A DNA stretch of 64,000 nt from Isoetes taiwanensis (taxonomy: Eukaryota; Streptophyta; Lycopodiopsida; Isoetales; Isoetaceae): contig JAJEKV010000094.1 in the NCBI GenBank assembly GCA_021234155.1, positions 3,144,535 to 3,208,534 on the forward strand, read 5' to 3'. Below the pieces are notes generated by a model. The model did no database searches. It was given only the letters and a program-made list of their open reading frames with translations, and had not been told where the DNA came from. A program made the position numbers and the translations under genes. Positions 1 to 11,975 of this stretch are shown here, one piece after another. Positions within the stretch are counted from its first letter, which is position 1, and the number at the start of each line of letters is the position of its first letter.

Positions 1-2100
1 TAATCGCTGGTAATAGCTCAAGCAATGGTTCTCGCAAGAGGATCCGGCCGGATCACGCTATCACCAATCACCAAGAGCTTCGCGGAACGATAATTTTAAT
101 GACCGCCGCCAGCAACGAAGTTTCGAGACCCCTTTTGTTAATCTTTGTACCTTTTTATTGAAAGTCAGATATCTTGGAAGATGACCAAAGAAGTGACGAG
201 AATAAAGAAAATCCAAAGTGAAGAATCTCGAAAGTTAAGGTTTATGGCAGCAACTACAAAGTTTGATTCAATTCAAGGTTGCTCTTCTAAGCATAAAAGC
301 TATGCTTCAACTCACCGCCGATGGTGGGCGAAGTTTGTACAATCGTATATTTGTGTTTCTTTTTCAAGATGGCATGGCAACCGAAAGCTTCAATTGTGCA
401 TAGTATATATTTTGAAGTAGCAAGGTAAACAAATATGTCCGATAAAAGTTTCTTCAAGGAACACAAGCTACTTCATTGATGTGATATGCTTTTTCTCCCT
501 CACCGGAATGTCGAGTCAAGAGTATTGCTTGAGGTAATCGCAATATGGTCGCATCATCCGTGAATAATGACATGTTGCCAATGAAAACTATGTCATCCGC
601 CGTGAAGATGTTGCCGCTGGTTTAGGCTTGCACAATAGCATCCGGACATCCATGATGTTGGTAGATCAATGAAGGCCGCTACATGAGCTGAAGTATTTTC
701 GATGCTATGCTCTCATAATCTGATAATCTGACCTATGAATGCCGCCGCAATGTAGTTGCTATAGAGACATTTTCATCTACTATATGAGCAATGGTCATCT
801 CAAGAATGCTATTTTGTGTTCAACATCTCTATTTTCTTATGGCTAGTCACTTAATTAGGATCACCCCAATAGTTCACTAACCAAAAGCCCAAGCTCCCAA
901 AACAAAGTTGTATTTAGTTCTCAGACAAGACAATGATATATACAAAGGATACTAAAATTGTTCATCCACCACCTACTAAGTACAAAAGAGTAATGTAAGT
1001 AGATCGATGGTCGCTTTGAGAAGTGTCTATCAACATTTCTTACCACCCTATGTTGATGCGAATCATCGAGCAAGATGGGGATCTCGGATATGCATATAAT
1101 TTGACATTCCATGTTGATGTCAATAGCTATAAAAACAATGTCGTTGTGATATGTGGGCACATGCTATAAGAACAATATCATTGTGATGTGTGGGCCCATA
1201 AACATAATGGGACTTGTACATGTTCATAAAAGGTTGTTAAGAGTAAGCAGAAAACTAAAGTGTTAGCCTTGTTGTGGACAAACACAAAGATGACGTCTTT
1301 CAAAATGATAAAGTTTAAAATTTCCATGAAAAGACAAACCACATTTGATCAAGTTCTTTTTGAAGTAAAGAGCCAACTGCACCCCCTTGCTTTGGAAATA
1401 TAATCATATATAATGAGTATTTCAATGGACAGATGGTCAAAATAAAATATCTCTTTATTCTATCTCTTGCTAAATAGACCTGCTCAACTTCATTGTCGTA
1501 CATACTATGGAAGCCCTAGCATCTGATAGCTCTTTGAACACATATCATGGCATTTCTCGAATCCTTCATGACCGGTCAGTCCAAAGAAACCCATGCATTA
1601 TTTACATCCAATCAGTTCAAAGAAACCCATGCATCATTTATGCATATTTTGAGAGAGTTCCTAGTTGGATTTTTATTCCTTGGATATCGCAAGTATGCCG
1701 CCAGCCATGCACTCCACTAATTTAAATGGTAGAGCATCTTATTGCATAATTGTTGACCTTTTTTTCTCGATGACCATAATGAAAAGGTGCTGCCTTCCTC
1801 TAAAGATGTTCCGTTAGCTACTAGATGTTCTTAGCTAACGTTGTAGTGGGACTTGGCCCATTTCTACATTATGGGCATTTTCTTCAAAGTACCTTTCCAA
1901 GTACGTTAGGCATCTAGAGCTACGTTCATTTTTTTAGCTTCAATTATTTAGAATACAACAAAGTCGTATAGAAGTTTGTCTCAGCCTCGGATCTTGATTA
2001 TTGAAGAAGGTTCTTGATATCTCACATTTTTATATAGATCAAATCGCACAAAAACAATAAACCCGAAATGTCTCAAGGTAAAATTACTCCGTGTCTTGAA
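1..2100. other. No supported gene
   Basis: All reading frames here are short (under about 90 codons) and lack recognisable domains, splice-consistent continuation or codon bias. A small imperfect duplication containing CAAAGAAACCCATGCAT occurs near 1575-1640. I see nothing else. Confidence 0.6.
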
Positions 2101-2157
2101 CCTAAGGCATTTGGGGAAATAAACTATGCCTAAGGCATTTGGGGAAAATAAACTATG
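2101..2157. repeat. 28-bp tandem duplication
   Basis: Two back-to-back copies, 2101-2128 and 2129-2157, differ only by one extra A in the second. Each begins CCTAAGGCATTTGGGG and ends AAACTATG. It looks like a recent replication-slippage duplication. Confidence 0.9.
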
Positions 2158-2321
2158 ATTGGCACAAAGATGTCGGGTCCTTTATTTTGACGCCTTCGCT
2201 TTTGTTGCGTAAGCCAAAAGGTATTTTGTTGAAGGATGCCGCAATGGGCATAGTTAAATGTCTCTGTGAACACTGCTATCTTTATATATCCCGTAATATA
2301 TGCCCGGTTTGGATCGAGGTG

Positions 2322-2466
2322 CTCTATTATTGCCAATAATTTGGTCACTCAAAAAAGGAATAAAGAACGCGGGGCCTATATATAACAAGTAATAACTAGG
2401 ACGTGTAACTCTATTATTGCCAATAATTTGGTCACTCAAGAAGGAAGAAAGAACGCAGCCTATATA
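2322..2466. repeat. Direct repeat of about 58 bp, 87 bp apart
   Basis: The segment starting CTCTATTATTGCCAATAA at 2322-2382 recurs at 2409-2466 with a few substitutions and indels. Both copies end in GCCTATATA. It may be a local duplication or two short terminal fragments of one repeat. Confidence 0.8.
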
Positions 2467-2930
2467 GGGAGGGTCGCCATTCGCGGCCCGGCCCATTGGC
2501 GCCCATCAAATTCCCGCTTTTTGTGTTTTTAGGTTTCCATGACGATTTTGACTAAGACTCATGCAACTCCTATATCCACAAGTGAGGGCTCCGCCACGAC
2601 CAAAGAAGATCTTGCCACAACCATTATATGCGCAGTGGTTGCAACCGATTTCTCAGGGGCTCCCTTCCTTGACTTAATTCCCAAAAAGCCCTTCAGATTT
2701 TTAAAATTCCCAAAATGCCCTTAAATTTTAAATATTTTCCCAAATAGCCCCAGATATTTTATAGTTCCGAAATTGCTGTGTTCTTTTATTTCACAAAGTT
2801 GCTAAACTCTTTTAGTCAAGATTTTGGAAGATAAAGGTAGTTCGTTGGCTACAGAGGATTTTGTTTCTAAATGTTCGGGGTTATGGTTTTGAATTGACTG
2901 TCAAAATATGACTTTGAACTATGATTTAAT

Positions 2931-2982
2931 CCACTTCACCCTCCGGCCATGGAGGGCAACCCTCCGTGCGCAGCACCTTGTT
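2931..2982 (+). repeat. 52-bp dispersed repeat, copy 1
   Basis: A 52-bp block is identical to 24663-24714, while the flanking bases are unrelated. It contains the hairpin CCCTCCGGCCATGGAGGG (arms CCCTCC/GGAGGG) followed by a second CCCTCCG. Its GC content is far above the surrounding AT-rich DNA. Identity is unknown. Confidence 0.85.
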
Positions 2983-3511
2983 TAATGTTGCATCCTTGTA
3001 ACAGTTTCTAACATGCAATTTGTTGTGGAAGGTCTGGGTTTTTCCAACAAGCAAGGAGCTGCAATGGCAGCCGGGCATCTTCTCGTTCTTCTTCTCTGTT
3101 GATTTCTTGTAGCTGTTCCATCGATTTGGAAGTTAGAGCATAACCAAACTCTGATTAGGGCCTTTTTGGCTGGATTCACGATTGGGTCTTCCCTCTTTAT
3201 GCATCTGCAGTATTTCTCTGAATTTCAGCTTTAGCAAGCCATTTGCATTCTGCTCTTCTAGTTTGAGATCACATCTACTGAAATTGCATGGGTTGCAGCG
3301 GATTTTGCCTTCCTTTTTTTGCCTGTGCATACCCAGCAAATGCCCCTTCTCACCTCGATTTTATCGTCTTAAATTAGCTTGAAAACAGAGCTTATGATGA
3401 TATCTCCAGGATGGTTCACAATATTATCTGCATGAATGAAGCAATAAACTTTTGCTGCTTTTGCGTTTCTTTGCTATTGTGATTTGAAAGAAATCTGCCT
3501 TATGCTGGACT

Positions 3512-3839
3512 ATGGAAAATGAAAAGTACTTGGATGCGATTCCAGAAATGCGTCAAACTTCTTTTGCAGATCTCGAACTGGTGGTGGACAGGGTTGTGCC
3601 AGAGCACAATCATTTTGTTGTTGCTTATCTTGAGCCAAAGGATCTGCACCAAGCAAAAAGGGAGCTGATTTGCCTCTTTTGGGTCTGTAGATATGGTATT
3701 GAAGATTCGAATGGCATCTCCAAAACCTACAAGAGAGAAGACTCGTGAAGAATATGAACAAATATGGCTGTTTGGTGAAGGTAGTTACAGAACAGAGCCT
3801 GGATATGTCGAGCATATAGCACAGGAGGAAGTTTTTTGA
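3512..3839 (+). CDS. Possible exon pair or gene fragment, unknown protein
   Basis: An open stretch at 3512-3748 starts MENEKYLDAIPEMR and carries a charged, non-repetitive sequence (FADLELVVDRVVPEHNHF) that looks like real protein rather than random translation. From 3711 another frame reads MASPKPTREKTREEYEQ and runs 42 codons to a stop at 3837-3839. The two frames overlap, so either a frameshift or an intron lies between them. I recognise no family. A captured or decayed fragment of a host gene is as likely as a functional short gene. Downstream DNA is pyrimidine-rich and non-coding. Confidence 0.3.
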
Positions 3840-5450
3840 TGAAGAACCATCTCTAAACTGTTCTCACAGATCTGTTCCTTGGCTCACGATCTGCCCTGCT
3901 CTCGCTTCTTTCTGCCATCCCCGATCTCTGGCCTAAGCTTTTCCCCTCCCTGATCCGGCCGGCCTAATCCTTTCTCCAGTCTGTTGCCTTTCTTCATTAG
4001 AGGATTAGAGGGTTCCATTCACCCGGTATCCCTCCTTTTTTGTTTCTTCTTGCACTTATTTCGAACCTTTGGAACTTTTAACCGTTTAAACTTTCTTTTA
4101 ACTGTTTCAACTATTTCTAGGTAGAATACCTCCTTCTCCCTTCACCTAGGTCTACCTTCTTCGTCTTTCAAGGTTTTGTTTTTCCTTCACGATTGTGTTT
4201 TCCAACTTTTTTACATTTGGGTGTTCGAATGATGAACTTGTTTCGAGGCTCTGGATTAGTCCATGTCACTTAGCCCTCTTAACCATATACATTTCCTTCG
4301 CTAACAATTTTGTTCTGACCATTGTTCAAGTCGATTTATCCTAAGTTTTAGTTAGGTGCCTAGCATAATTATTTTCGACCATTGTTCATGGGGATTGGAT
4401 TTGGTATTTGCATTTAATTATGGGTTTCGCATATCATCATTCTCATTTGTGCTTATTGGAACCCTTCTACTCTATGATATGCATGATCATTTGCCAATAT
4501 TCATTTGATCTCTAATTTATCCTCGTTCATCTCGTTTCTATAGCATTTGTTCCTCTTTCCAACACCCTACGTTTCTCAAACCATTGAATTCATGCATCAA
4601 GTTTCTTCTTCTTTTTGTAATTGCAACCCATCTTTATTTTTTCTCCATGTGTAGCTTGTGTTGCTTGATATTGAACCTCACTAATCCAGGGCTTTTTGGG
4701 GTTTGCAAGTTTCCATTTTAACTCTTGTGGTGCTCTCTTATTTTCTCCAGTTCATTGTCATTTGTGCTCTGGGATTGAATTGACAATGTCTTGCATTTAT
4801 TATTCTGGAGTCCTTGTGGTATTTTGGTCCTTAACGAGCATCATCATTTTTCTCAAAGTATAGTTTGGGTTGCCTTGTCTTCAAGCTAACTAATCCAAGC
4901 TAACACGTTAAATTTTATTCAGTTCATCGTCATTCTTGCTTCTAGATCTACAATCACATTGCTAGGTGTTGGTACCCACTTCGGGAGGTTTTGCTTTTAG
5001 TAACTTGATTTTTCTGAAGAAAAAGTGTTGCCTCAGCAATTTTCCACCTAAGGTGTATATTTTATGTTCCTTTGGTTAAGCGTGTCTTGAGTCATTGTCT
5101 TTGGGAATCATTTTTATGCATCATATGTTGGCTTGCCAATTTTGTTTAAATACAGACATATCTTTTCTACACAGTTTTTACTATATTGGAACTAGATTTC
5201 TATTTCAAAATTTTTACATTGACTTCTCTAGATAAGGATGTGCAATGTGTTCTTTTTTCCATGTGGTTTCACGTCAATTTGGGGCTTTTTTGGTCCAATA
5301 ATTGTTTCATTCCATGTACCTATGGTTTTTTAACATGTTCCTTAGATATTTGTTACAATTGTCTTTGCTAATACATTGTTTTCATTTAATCACTTTGTTT
5401 TGTGGCGAACCTCATTGCATCCCACCTGAAGCATATTTAAACGAAGCCGT
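3840..5450. other. T/C-rich DNA, no gene seen
   Basis: The plus strand is strongly T- and C-rich with scattered stops in every frame. No domain, repeat array or RNA gene was recognised. It could be intron or decayed retroelement sequence. Confidence 0.5.
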
Positions 5451-5748
5451 GCGTCTGGGGGTTTGGTCTAGTGGTTCCTTAGCAATGTGGTCTCGAGTTC
5501 GAGACCCAGCATCAAGATTTTCGATCTTGTTGGGGGTCAAATCCCAACATGATTGCCAATGTAAGGTGGTTGGGGCGTGGCCCAACCGAGCAATGTAGTG
5601 TGGTGTGTGGTCACATGTCCGTTGGATGTTTGCCTAGTGGCGGACGTTAAATGTAAGGTGGTTGGGGCGGGGCCCCCAACAGCAATGTAGTGTGGTGTGT
5701 GGTCACATGTCCAGTTGGATGCTGCCTAGTGGCGTGACGTTAAAACTA

Positions 5749-5782
<34 letters not shown>
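5451..5782 (+). mobile_element. tRNA-derived SINE with (TATC)n tail
   Basis: The 5' part carries both internal pol III promoter boxes of a tRNA. The A box TGGTCTAGTGG (5464-5474) and the B box GTTCGAGAC (5497-5505) match the consensuses TRGYNNARNNG and GWTCRANNC exactly, with tRNA-like spacing. The body consists of two tandem copies of about 87 bp (about 5560-5648 and 5649-5735), each running from AATGTAAGGTGGTTGGGGC to GACGTTAAA. The element ends in a tetranucleotide tail instead of poly(A). This order of tRNA head, unrelated body and simple-repeat tail is the standard SINE layout. A target duplication was not found, so the exact ends are approximate. Confidence 0.72.
5748..5782 (+). repeat. 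(CTAT)n microsatellite
   Basis: About nine uninterrupted CTAT units close the SINE body. Tetranucleotide tails of this kind are typical 3' ends of some SINEs. Confidence 0.95.
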
Positions 5783-5783
<1 letters not shown>

Positions 5784-5922
5784 GATTTCTTGAATTCCAT
5801 CTCCTCTACATCCTTGGCTATAACTCCCTTTGACTTAGCTCACACTTTTTGACCTTTTCCTGTGCGAGCATAGCAATCTTACTATTTTTCAGTTTGAGCC
5901 TCTCTTTTGCTAGATCCATGCC

Positions 5923-5931
5923 ATCTTTGGC
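5923..5931 (+). repeat. Left 9-bp target site duplication ATCTTTGGC
   Basis: ATCTTTGGC directly abuts the left end of the 9.7-kb element and is repeated exactly at 15619-15627 just beyond its right end. Nine bases is the usual target duplication of Mutator-like elements. Confidence 0.95.
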
Positions 5932-6620
5932 GGGTGAAAATATCCTTACCCGGTTTTTGTGATTCCATCGCGGTTATTCCCTACCGCTGAATCACAAACC
6001 CCCAACGGATCCGCGTGCGGAGGCCCGTTTTCCGCATGCACGACAAGACGGCAATAAATTCAATACCGTCCCCGGAATCACAAATCCAGAGAATACGATG
6101 GAATCACCACGTATTTATACCTGCGCGAAGGAATCGCACGACTGACGGAATGCGAGTGGGGCGGAATCCCACCTTTAATTATTCCACGCGATGGAATCAC
6201 GGCGTTATGTCTGCGTTGGATGGAATACCGCGAGGATTCCACCGGAAGGAATCACGCCGGAATACCGTCTGACGGAATCACCACAAATTATTCCACGCCG
6301 ATGGAATCCGCGACGTCGTAATACCCGCCGATGGAATCACCCGGGGGATCCCACTCCAAGACGGAATCACCACCTTGCAATTCCCGGGCCGGAATCACCA
6401 TAATTCCGATTCCGTTCGATGGAATCAACCTAACATCACAGTCGGTCCTACGGACCACCAAAAGTCGATTCCACCGTGCCGGAATCACTTCACCCCGACC
6501 ATTCCTCGGTACGGAATCACCATTAATCACGATTCCTTCTGGCCGGAATCGCAAGCAAAATCGGATTCCGGCCCCTGGAATCACGCCGCCGAATCCACCT
6601 GGATGGAATCACCCGTGGAA
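5932..6620 (+). repeat. Left terminal inverted repeat with GGAATCACC array
   Basis: This arm matches the reverse complement of 14936-15618 along its length, with small indels. It contains roughly twenty ATGGAATCACC-like motifs at irregular spacing of about 20-45 bp, often paired as GATTCC...GGAATC so that they can fold back. Related motifs continue to about 6780. Dense subterminal motifs like these are the usual binding sites of a transposase. Confidence 0.9.
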
Positions 6621-6838
6621 TTCTCCAAACGAATGCATGTTCGACACGCCGCAACATCAAGACCGCATTCATGGACCGATCGTAGCCGCGGGTGTCGCCG
6701 TGAGTCCAACTTCGCCGGAATTTAAAAACGTGCATCCCCCGGCACCCTTTTGTGTACCATGCGATGGAATCACCTCCTCTATTCATCCGAGGGATTCACC
6801 GGCATTCCTCTCGCTCTAGGACGCATCGGGAGCTCGGG

Positions 6839-9400
6839 ATGGATTTGGACGAGAGGATCGAGGAGGTTAGTGCCTCAAACAACCGATTTGCATGTCCTTG
6901 CACGGGGGCAAGCTCGATAGCATTTTTTATTGACAAATTTAAATCGGGCATTTGGCAAAACGGACCTCTGCCAGAAGGGCATTTTGATCACAAATGACCG
7001 CCTCGGTTATGTTAGAGCACCGTAGTCCCGAACTGTATGAGGAGGTACTCAACCTGGTTTGGGTGTGCCACATTCCCACCTCACGGGTTGGGGATTTCAT
7101 AGCCTGGGAGCAAAAAAGTGGGGAAGCACCATGCGGTTTCTACATAAGAAGCTCTCAAAAGAAATAAAGAGCTATCCAAACCCAGGGCAAAGGTTCATAT
7201 TTGACTTTGAAGAGGTGTGAATTTCCTTTCCCTAGCTTGTGATAATTTATTTGGATTTTAAAGCTTGTCCGATTCATTCCCTCATGGCAACAAAGGTATC
7301 GGGTGTGTCTTTGGGCGGAAGACAATTCTGAGAACACTCATGTTGTTGAGGATCGACGCCCCCTCGAGGCCAAAGAAGGAAGAGGATTGAGAGAGGGGAG
7401 AGTGTTAGAAGGGGTTGCCAATGTCATTTTACTTTGAAACAGCTCTATCTTCTTCCCAATTGCACTCAAATTACCTATCACAAATGGGATCATGTGAACA
7501 AGCAAGGTGCAATCGCCATGGTAAAGCACAACCTATTGAGAAAGGGTTGAGGTATAGGCTAGCAACTGCTGGCTCTGCCAAAAAAGAAAGAATGGATCAA
7601 AATGTAAGCTAGTGCACTATATAACACCTAGAATGGTGATGAACATCCACCGTGAGAGGGTGAACTTGAAGAAAGAACCGGTTGGTTTGGAGGGGTTGTG
7701 TAGGGACGACACATGTTGAAGATGCATGATGTCTACAATATTGATAAATTGGTGGCTCGAAATGTATGGAAGTTGCATGAAGACCAAGCAACAAGCATCA
7801 ACATGTGGGTCCAACAACACCAAGATTGTGTCTTCCACTACGAACAAGGTGACATCTTTCAACTTGGGGTCATGACTCCCATTCAAAGGGATGCCATGGT
7901 GAGATTCGGAAAGGATAGAGCTATATGCCTTGACTCCACCTACAAGACAAACGAGAAGAGGTTTGGTTGCTCTTTTTTAGGTTTCTTGGAAATTAGGTTT
8001 GCTAAAGCGTGTTTCTATTTACATAGGTATTACCTCTTCACTCTCATTGGATTCGATGACCACTTCAATGGGCCACCGGCTTGGATAATCACGAATACCC
8101 AAAAGAAAGAGACAATAGCTAGATGGTTGGAAGCTATGAAAGTGTGGATTGAACATCACGACGGCGACACTTGGAAGCCCTCATGTTTTATCACCGATTC
8201 TTGTGACTTGATACAAAGCGATAAAGAAGGTAACATTGTTTGCTAGTTTTCCTCATTTTCATTCTAGCTTATTTGGTTCCATACTAACCCATGTGTCAAC
8301 TTTCCACCTCCACCATAGGTTTTCCCTACCGTACGTGTCAACCTTTGCATCCGCACGGAGGAGAGATTGGTTGAAGTGGTTGACAAAGAACGTGAAGAAT
8401 AAAGATTTGAGGAACCAAATGTTCAAGGAGTTGGGCGAGATCATGTATGGAACAAAGTGTCCCCCGTGTAACAATGAGTATGGGGATGATTACATACGTG
8501 TCGTTAGAGAAGAGGCTTCGAGGAAGTTGGAAGCATTAAAGAGAAAGTACCCACAATATCCAAAGTTGGCGGCCTACATGAGTCAAGAGTGGACTCGCTA
8601 ACATTTGTGATTGGGTCCCGCCACAAGAATGTTTCCCCATTCCAATCAAGAAACCAATGCTTGCAATAGAGGCTTCAGACAAGGCACTAAAATTGCGCCT
8701 CGATTTCCAAGTCCCAGTTAAAGGGCAGAAGGATAGATTGGCTACTTCACATGCTTGTCCATGATGTGGAGACCCACATGGCATACTCTAGGTAATTACT
8801 GGAAGTGACTAAAATTTGCTTCATGTATGCACTAACCCTCCATATTGTATCATTTTGCTTAATTGTGGGGGGTTGAAGGAAGCTGGTTTTGTGATAAACA
8901 CATCACAAGAGCAAATTATAGAGTCGGCTATTCAGCGGGGCTAGGCAAATTCCCCGATGATGCACCACATTCGTGGACCTCGATGGAGGAGAGGCCTATG
9001 TCCAAACTCGATTTGAACCGCCAACCCTACTTTGTCAATGGGGCAAATAAGAATTGGGCGAGTTGTGATTGCCCATGGGGCGCCAAGGGGAACATTTGCA
9101 AACACCAAGTGAAGGTTATCCAAATGATGGATAGGTACAGGGATCAAGATCTCCTTCAAGTTCTAGGGTCCCAACATGGAAATGCATCTAGTGGCATGGA
9201 GCTCTTGCGCCCATGTAGATCCGGTAACACCCATGCCAATATCCTTGAAGGGGCCGGGTGGACATAACTAGTCTACAAGATGATATTAAACCAACCCCAA
9301 GAGTTGGCTTGACAGTGGAAGATGCTAGGGCATCTTTGGAGTCTTGTGTTGCTAGGGTTATGGAGCGGGCCTCAAAGGATCCCACCCTCCTCATAGCCAC
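6839..9400 (+). pseudogene. MULE transposase with SWIM zinc finger (decayed)
   Basis: A plausible start is the ATG at 6839 just inside the left inverted repeat (MDLDERIEEVSASNN). The core at 7713-8230 has the MULE DDE signature: CLDSTYKTN with the first catalytic Asp at 7932, then TLIGFDDHFNGPPAWIIT, and a second Asp in FITDS at 8196. A frame at 8340-8600 continues RDWLKWLTKNVKNKDLRN after a one-base shift that destroys the expected C-x-W/H region. At 9064-9105 lies a SWIM zinc finger, C-D-C-x8-C-K-H, as in MuDR-type transposases. Frame changes near 6997, 7700, 8340 and 8600 show the copy is broken, although some may be introns (for example 7961-8026). The expected role is to cut the element ends and insert them with a 9-bp duplication. 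Confidence 0.82.
7961..8026 (+). other. Candidate 66-bp in-frame intron in the transposase
   Basis: The segment starts GTTTGG and ends ACATAG. Removing it joins TYKTNEKR to YYLFTLIGFD, which restores the usual MULE spacing between the first catalytic Asp and the LFTLIGFD motif. It is a multiple of three, so read-through is also open. A second donor-acceptor pair may remove about 8230-8318. Confidence 0.5.
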
Positions 9401-9689
9401 CTAAGTGATGATGAGACAGCTTGACACAAGAAGACCGAAAAGGATGAATGAGGAGGAGGCCAATGACACAACCATAACATCTCCCGCCAGCTTTGAGGGA
9501 AGAGGAGGCCTATGGCACGAGTCTTGCTAGGGTGAAACCACTCTTGGAAATAGGGAAGAAGGAAGCAAAAGAAAAGGAAAGTTAGTTGGAAGGAATATGA
9601 AATGGAAAACCTTGTCTAGATGTATTAATACTCTATGTATAACCCCTCACTACTCCATGAAATAGTACTTTCGATGTATAAATACTCCA

Positions 9690-10575
9690 TACACTTCAAT
9701 CCCATGTGCCAAGTCACCATACACTCCAATCCCATGTGCCAAGTCACCATACACATGGAGTATTTATACATGGTGTATTTATACATCTAGTGCCAAGTCA
9801 CCATACATGGATTACTTATACATGGAGTATTTATACATGGAGTATTTATATATCTAGTATTTATACATGGAGTATTTATACATGGTGTATTTATACATGG
9901 AGTATTTATACATCTAGTATTTAAACATGGAGTATTTATACATCTAGTATTTATACATGGAGTATTTATACATCTGGTATTTATACATGGAGTATTTATA
10001 CATGTTGTATTTATACATGTAGTATTTATACATCTAGTATTTATACATGGAGTATTTATACATGGTGTATTTGTACATCTAGTATTTATACATGGAGTAT
10101 TTATACATGGTGTATTTGTACATGGAGTATTTATACATCTAGTATTTAAACATGGAGTATTTATACATCTAGTATTTATACATGGAGTATTTATACATCT
10201 GGTATTTATACATGGAGTATTTATACATGGTGTATTTATACATGTAGTATTTATACATCTAGTATTTATACATGGAGTATTTATACATGGTGTATTTGTA
10301 CATCTAGTATTTATACATGGAGTATTTATACATGGTGTATTTGTACATGGAGTATTTACACATGTAGTATTTACACATGGAGTATTTATATATGTAGTAT
10401 TTGTACATGGTGTATTTATACATGGAGTATTTATACATGGAGTATTTACACGTGGAGTATTTATACATGGAGTATTTGTACATGGTGTATTTATACATGG
10501 AGTATTTATACATGGTGTATTTATACATGGAGTATTTATACATGGTGTATTTATACATGGAGTATTTACACATGG
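9690..10575. repeat. 15-bp minisatellite with 225-bp higher-order repeat
   Basis: The array consists of about 55 tandem copies of a 15-bp unit close to TATTTATACATGGAG, with variants ending CATCTAG, CATGGTG and CATGTAG. The variants recur in the same order with a period of 225 bp (15 units), for example the rare TTTAAAC variant at 9920 and 10145. The array is preceded by three copies of CCAAGTCACCATACA. Because 15 is a multiple of three, several frames stay open, including 300 codons on the minus strand reading (CINTP)n. I treat these as a by-product. The array lies between the two convergent coding regions of the MULE. Confidence 0.93.
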
Positions 10576-10966
10576 AATCACCATACACGGCCTTGGCACA
10601 GATGTATCAGGAAAAAACAGTTTGTATGCATGGAGAGGTTGTATGTGGTTGCAATTTGAAGCTAACTGAACAGATTGAACATCAAGCAACTTAGATTTAT
10701 ATTATCAAAAGAAGCCCTTAGGCAAGGTAGCTACCAGGAACTCAAAAGTCAAGAGGGATTCAGACTTCCTCCACATTCATAGATCTGTGTGTTAACAGAA
10801 AAAAAAGGGATGCTCCTCCTTCATGAATCATCGCCCGGCCTATGCATGCTTCGGGCGGGCTCGTTTTGTCTGCCGGGTTCAAGCGGTGAGTTAGTTCCAA
10901 CAGCTTTGTAAAGAACATCAAACGAATAGCGACTACCATGAAGTCGGACCTTCTTTGGTAGACCGC

Positions 10967-11242
10967 TTAACCTTCCCGAACTTGGGTCTCGCAGCCAGTA
11001 ACCGGGAACACAAAATCATCGTCATCTGGCTCGTCCTTGCACTCCTCCTTCGCTCGCTTAGAACCACCAGAATCTTTGCAGGCACACTCCTTCACTCGCC
11101 TGGAACCACCAGAATCTTTGCAGCCACACTCCTTCGCTCGCTTTGAACCACCAGAAACTTTGCAGCCACACTGCAGATGACGCCTTCGGCACTTCAGTTG
11201 CGTGAATGTAGGTAAACAGATTCTTTGCCCACTCCCCATCAA
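10967..11242 (-). CDS. Possible 3' exon of the MULE's second gene, Cys/Lys repeats
   Basis: On the minus strand a 91-codon frame contains three in-frame 14-residue repeats of the type CGCKDSGGSKRAKE. A short acidic stretch, DEPDDDDF, follows, and the frame closes with VTGCETQVREG and a stop. The DNA repeat unit is about 42 bp, so the frame is kept. The mix of regularly spaced Cys, basic residues and an acidic tail suggests a nucleic-acid or metal-binding tail, but no family is recognised. It reads in the same direction as the C2H2 exon at 13542-14258 and may be spliced to it. Confidence 0.4.
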   Translation of the reverse strand: MMGSGQRICLPTFTQLKCRRRHLQCGCKVSGGSKRAKECGCKDSGGSRRVKECACKDSGGSKRAKEECKDEPDDDDFVFPVTGCETQVREG

Positions 11243-11699
11243 GCGTCTCGTGCCCGGGGATGTGTGAAGCGTTGGAGACCTTCACACGGAATCCTTATGC
11301 ACTCACAACCGTCCCCGGTATGGCGGCAAAATTGGGGGACCTCTACCGGTGCGACTCAGGAGACGCTTGCTGCCGAACTCTCAAGCCCGCAATCCTTGAA
11401 GCCCTCAAAAAACGAGGTCCACCGCGAGGGGCCGGCCCGATTCGACTCTTGGGGCGATCGCCATGCACGGAACTTCGGCTACAAATCGTAAGAACATCCA
11501 TCGTTTGGTTTTACTGGTGAACATGATTCTTCTGGATTTATAGAGCCGGGAGGTTCTTTGGACACGATGATGATATCTTTGGAAGCTAGCGGCGATGGCC
11601 GGGAAGCAAGCGCCGACGGAAGATCGAAGCGCCTCCACGGGAAATCCATGTACCAAGGAATTATTATTCAATAATGAAGAGGATGGCGCCGGTCCGTGA

Positions 11700-11975
11700 C
11701 GGTATGATTCCGTCCCCGGTGGAATCACCCCTATGGGCCTAGATTTCGCCCCTAAATTGTCCGGTCGGTTAAGCCCGCGGCGTGGCGCCCGTTCATTCCC
11801 CTCATTGCGTCACGTCGGTTAAACGTCCGTCCCGTGGTGGCGCCCTTTGACGCGACCAAGCAATTAATGCTGCGGCATCTGCAATGATGGGGCGGCATTC
11901 CATTGGATGGAATCACCCGACTTGTGATTCCACCGATAGAATCACCAGCCAGAATCACCCAATCGGATGGAATCA
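11700..11975 (+). repeat. Internal cluster of TIR-type GGAATCACC motifs
   Basis: Several GGAATCACC and GATTCCACC motifs identical to those of the terminal repeats occur here, mainly in the left-end orientation, around a GC-rich core. They are not needed to explain the outer ends. They may be a remnant of an inserted relative, a duplicated end, or an internal promoter. Confidence 0.7.

Noticed and set aside
5932-6780. CRISPR-like array of GGAATCACC
   Set aside because: Repeats are about 9-11 bp with irregular spacing in a plant transposon end, and no cas genes are present.
6331-6819. 162-codon frame in the left inverted repeat
   Set aside because: Made of repeated GGAATCACC motifs; not conserved as protein in the opposite arm.
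9787-10689. 300-codon minus-strand frame reading (CINTP)n
   Set aside because: It follows from a 15-bp tandem unit without stops; other frames of the same array are open too. No start context or independent coding signal was seen.
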